Assembly (NCBI GenBank): GCA_002455335.1
Contig: DKKP01000276.1
Coordinates: 1-6,405 of the forward strand
Source: Anaerolineales bacterium UBA6663
Lineage (GTDB): Bacteria > Chloroflexota > Anaerolineae > Anaerolineales > UBA6663
DNA: 6,405 bases
Direction of reading: 5' to 3'
In this document: piece by piece, positions 5,937-6,405 of the stretch
Numbering within the stretch: the stretch's first letter is position 1
How the letters are laid out: each line of letters begins with the position of its first letter
Notes under the pieces: generated by a model
What the model saw: the letters and a program-made list of their open reading frames with translations, nothing else
Databases searched by the model: none
What the model was told of the DNA's origin: nothing
Program-made: the position numbers and the translations under genes

Positions 5937-6405
5937 GCCGCATCCTTTTCTCGTTCATGGGCGGACACGGGCACTTCGTCCCGTTGGTGCCGTTGGCCGA
6001 GGCCGCGCGCGCGGCCGGGCACGACATTGCCTTTGCCTGCGGCGCCAGCATGTGCCCAGCCGTGCAGGATGCCGGGTTCACGGCGCTCCAACTCGGGCCC
6101 GGATCTGCCTCGATGGCTGAGCGCGGACCGCTCCGCCCGCTCGATCTCGAGCGCGAGCTCGATGAGTTCCGCGATCGATTCGTCGGGGCCGCGCCCCGAC
6201 GCAAGGTGCCCCTGCTGCTCGAGGCCGCCGCCACATGGCGGGCCCAGGCCCTCGTCTGCGACGAGGCTGACTTCGGCAGCCAGCTCGCGGCCGAACGCCT
6301 CGGTCTGCCGTGCGCGATCATCAATGTCATGGCTGCCGGGTCGTTCGTGCGGGCCGAGCGGATCGGGCCGACGCTGGCCGCAGTGCGGGCCGAGCTCGGG
6401 CTGCC
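5933..6405 (+). CDS. GT1-family (GT-B) glycosyltransferase, N-terminal part
   Basis: Open to the window end without a stop: 157 complete codons of a protein that normally has about 380-430. The N-terminus, MSRILFSFMGGHGHFVPLVP, is the nucleotide-sugar glycosyltransferase opening seen in macrolide, sterol and rhamnosyl-type GT1 enzymes. H14 in GHFVP is the expected catalytic base, and it is followed by LAEAARAAGHDIAFACG. At 102-127 the segment WRAQALVCDEADFGSQLAA plus ERLGLP matches the family block in which the acceptor domain's fourth and fifth strands meet (usually W.PDLVV.D...FG...AAE.LGIP). The sugar donor site is in the missing C-terminal half, so donor and acceptor cannot be named. It begins four bases inside the end of the nucleotidyltransferase-like gene, indicating co-translation. 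Confidence 0.86.
   Translation, partial: MSRILFSFMGGHGHFVPLVPLAEAARAAGHDIAFACGASMCPAVQDAGFTALQLGPGSASMAERGPLRPLDLERELDEFRDRFVGAAPRRKVPLLLEAAATWRAQALVCDEADFGSQLAAERLGLPCAIINVMAAGSFVRAERIGPTLAAVRAELGL

Noticed and set aside
5857..6330. 157-codon - strand open frame near the window end
   Set aside because: It is antisense to the glycosyltransferase frame, which has recognisable family motifs and a good Shine-Dalgarno.

Overview
This 6.4-kb window is GC-rich bacterial chromosome with every recognisable gene on the + strand. In order they are: purH (bifunctional IMP synthesis enzyme), guaB (IMP dehydrogenase), psuG (pseudouridine-5'-phosphate glycosidase), an ornithine cyclodeaminase/mu-crystallin family oxidoreductase, a DUF925-type (NTP_transf_6) nucleotidyltransferase-like protein, and the N-terminal third or so of a GT1-family glycosyltransferase cut by the window end. 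The host cannot be fixed from the sequence alone. The GC-rich codon use, the style of PurH (QPNRVD motif) and the intergenic heptamer repeats would fit a Chloroflexota (Anaerolineae-like) genome, but this is a tentative inference.

Regions 1-1693 and 1797-3281 form a purine block. PurH makes IMP from AICAR, and GuaB oxidises IMP to XMP on the way to GMP. The 103 bp between them holds a perfect TATAAT box followed, about 14 nt later, by a textbook intrinsic terminator hairpin with a T5 tail. The terminator therefore sits downstream of the best promoter candidate and upstream of the guaB start codon. From 3360 to 4283 lies psuG, a nucleotide-salvage gene without its usual kinase partner in view.

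Region 4369-6405 is a tightly packed three-gene run: 14 nt between the first two genes, and an ATGA overlap between the second and third. It suggests co-transcription of an amino-acid/imine-type oxidoreductase, a putative nucleotidyltransferase and a glycosyltransferase. No pathway can be named.

The most unusual structure is non-coding. All three intergenic gaps that precede purH, psuG and the oxidoreductase are filled with degenerate 7-bp tandem repeats. At each site the left half is written G-rich and the right half is its reverse complement, so the gap can fold back on itself. Each gap uses a different heptamer. The repeats run up to or into the flanking coding sequence, and none of the three following genes has a visible Shine-Dalgarno. 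Apart from these repeats the window reads as ordinary housekeeping/accessory chromosome. I see no defence system, mobile element, CRISPR array or RNA gene.
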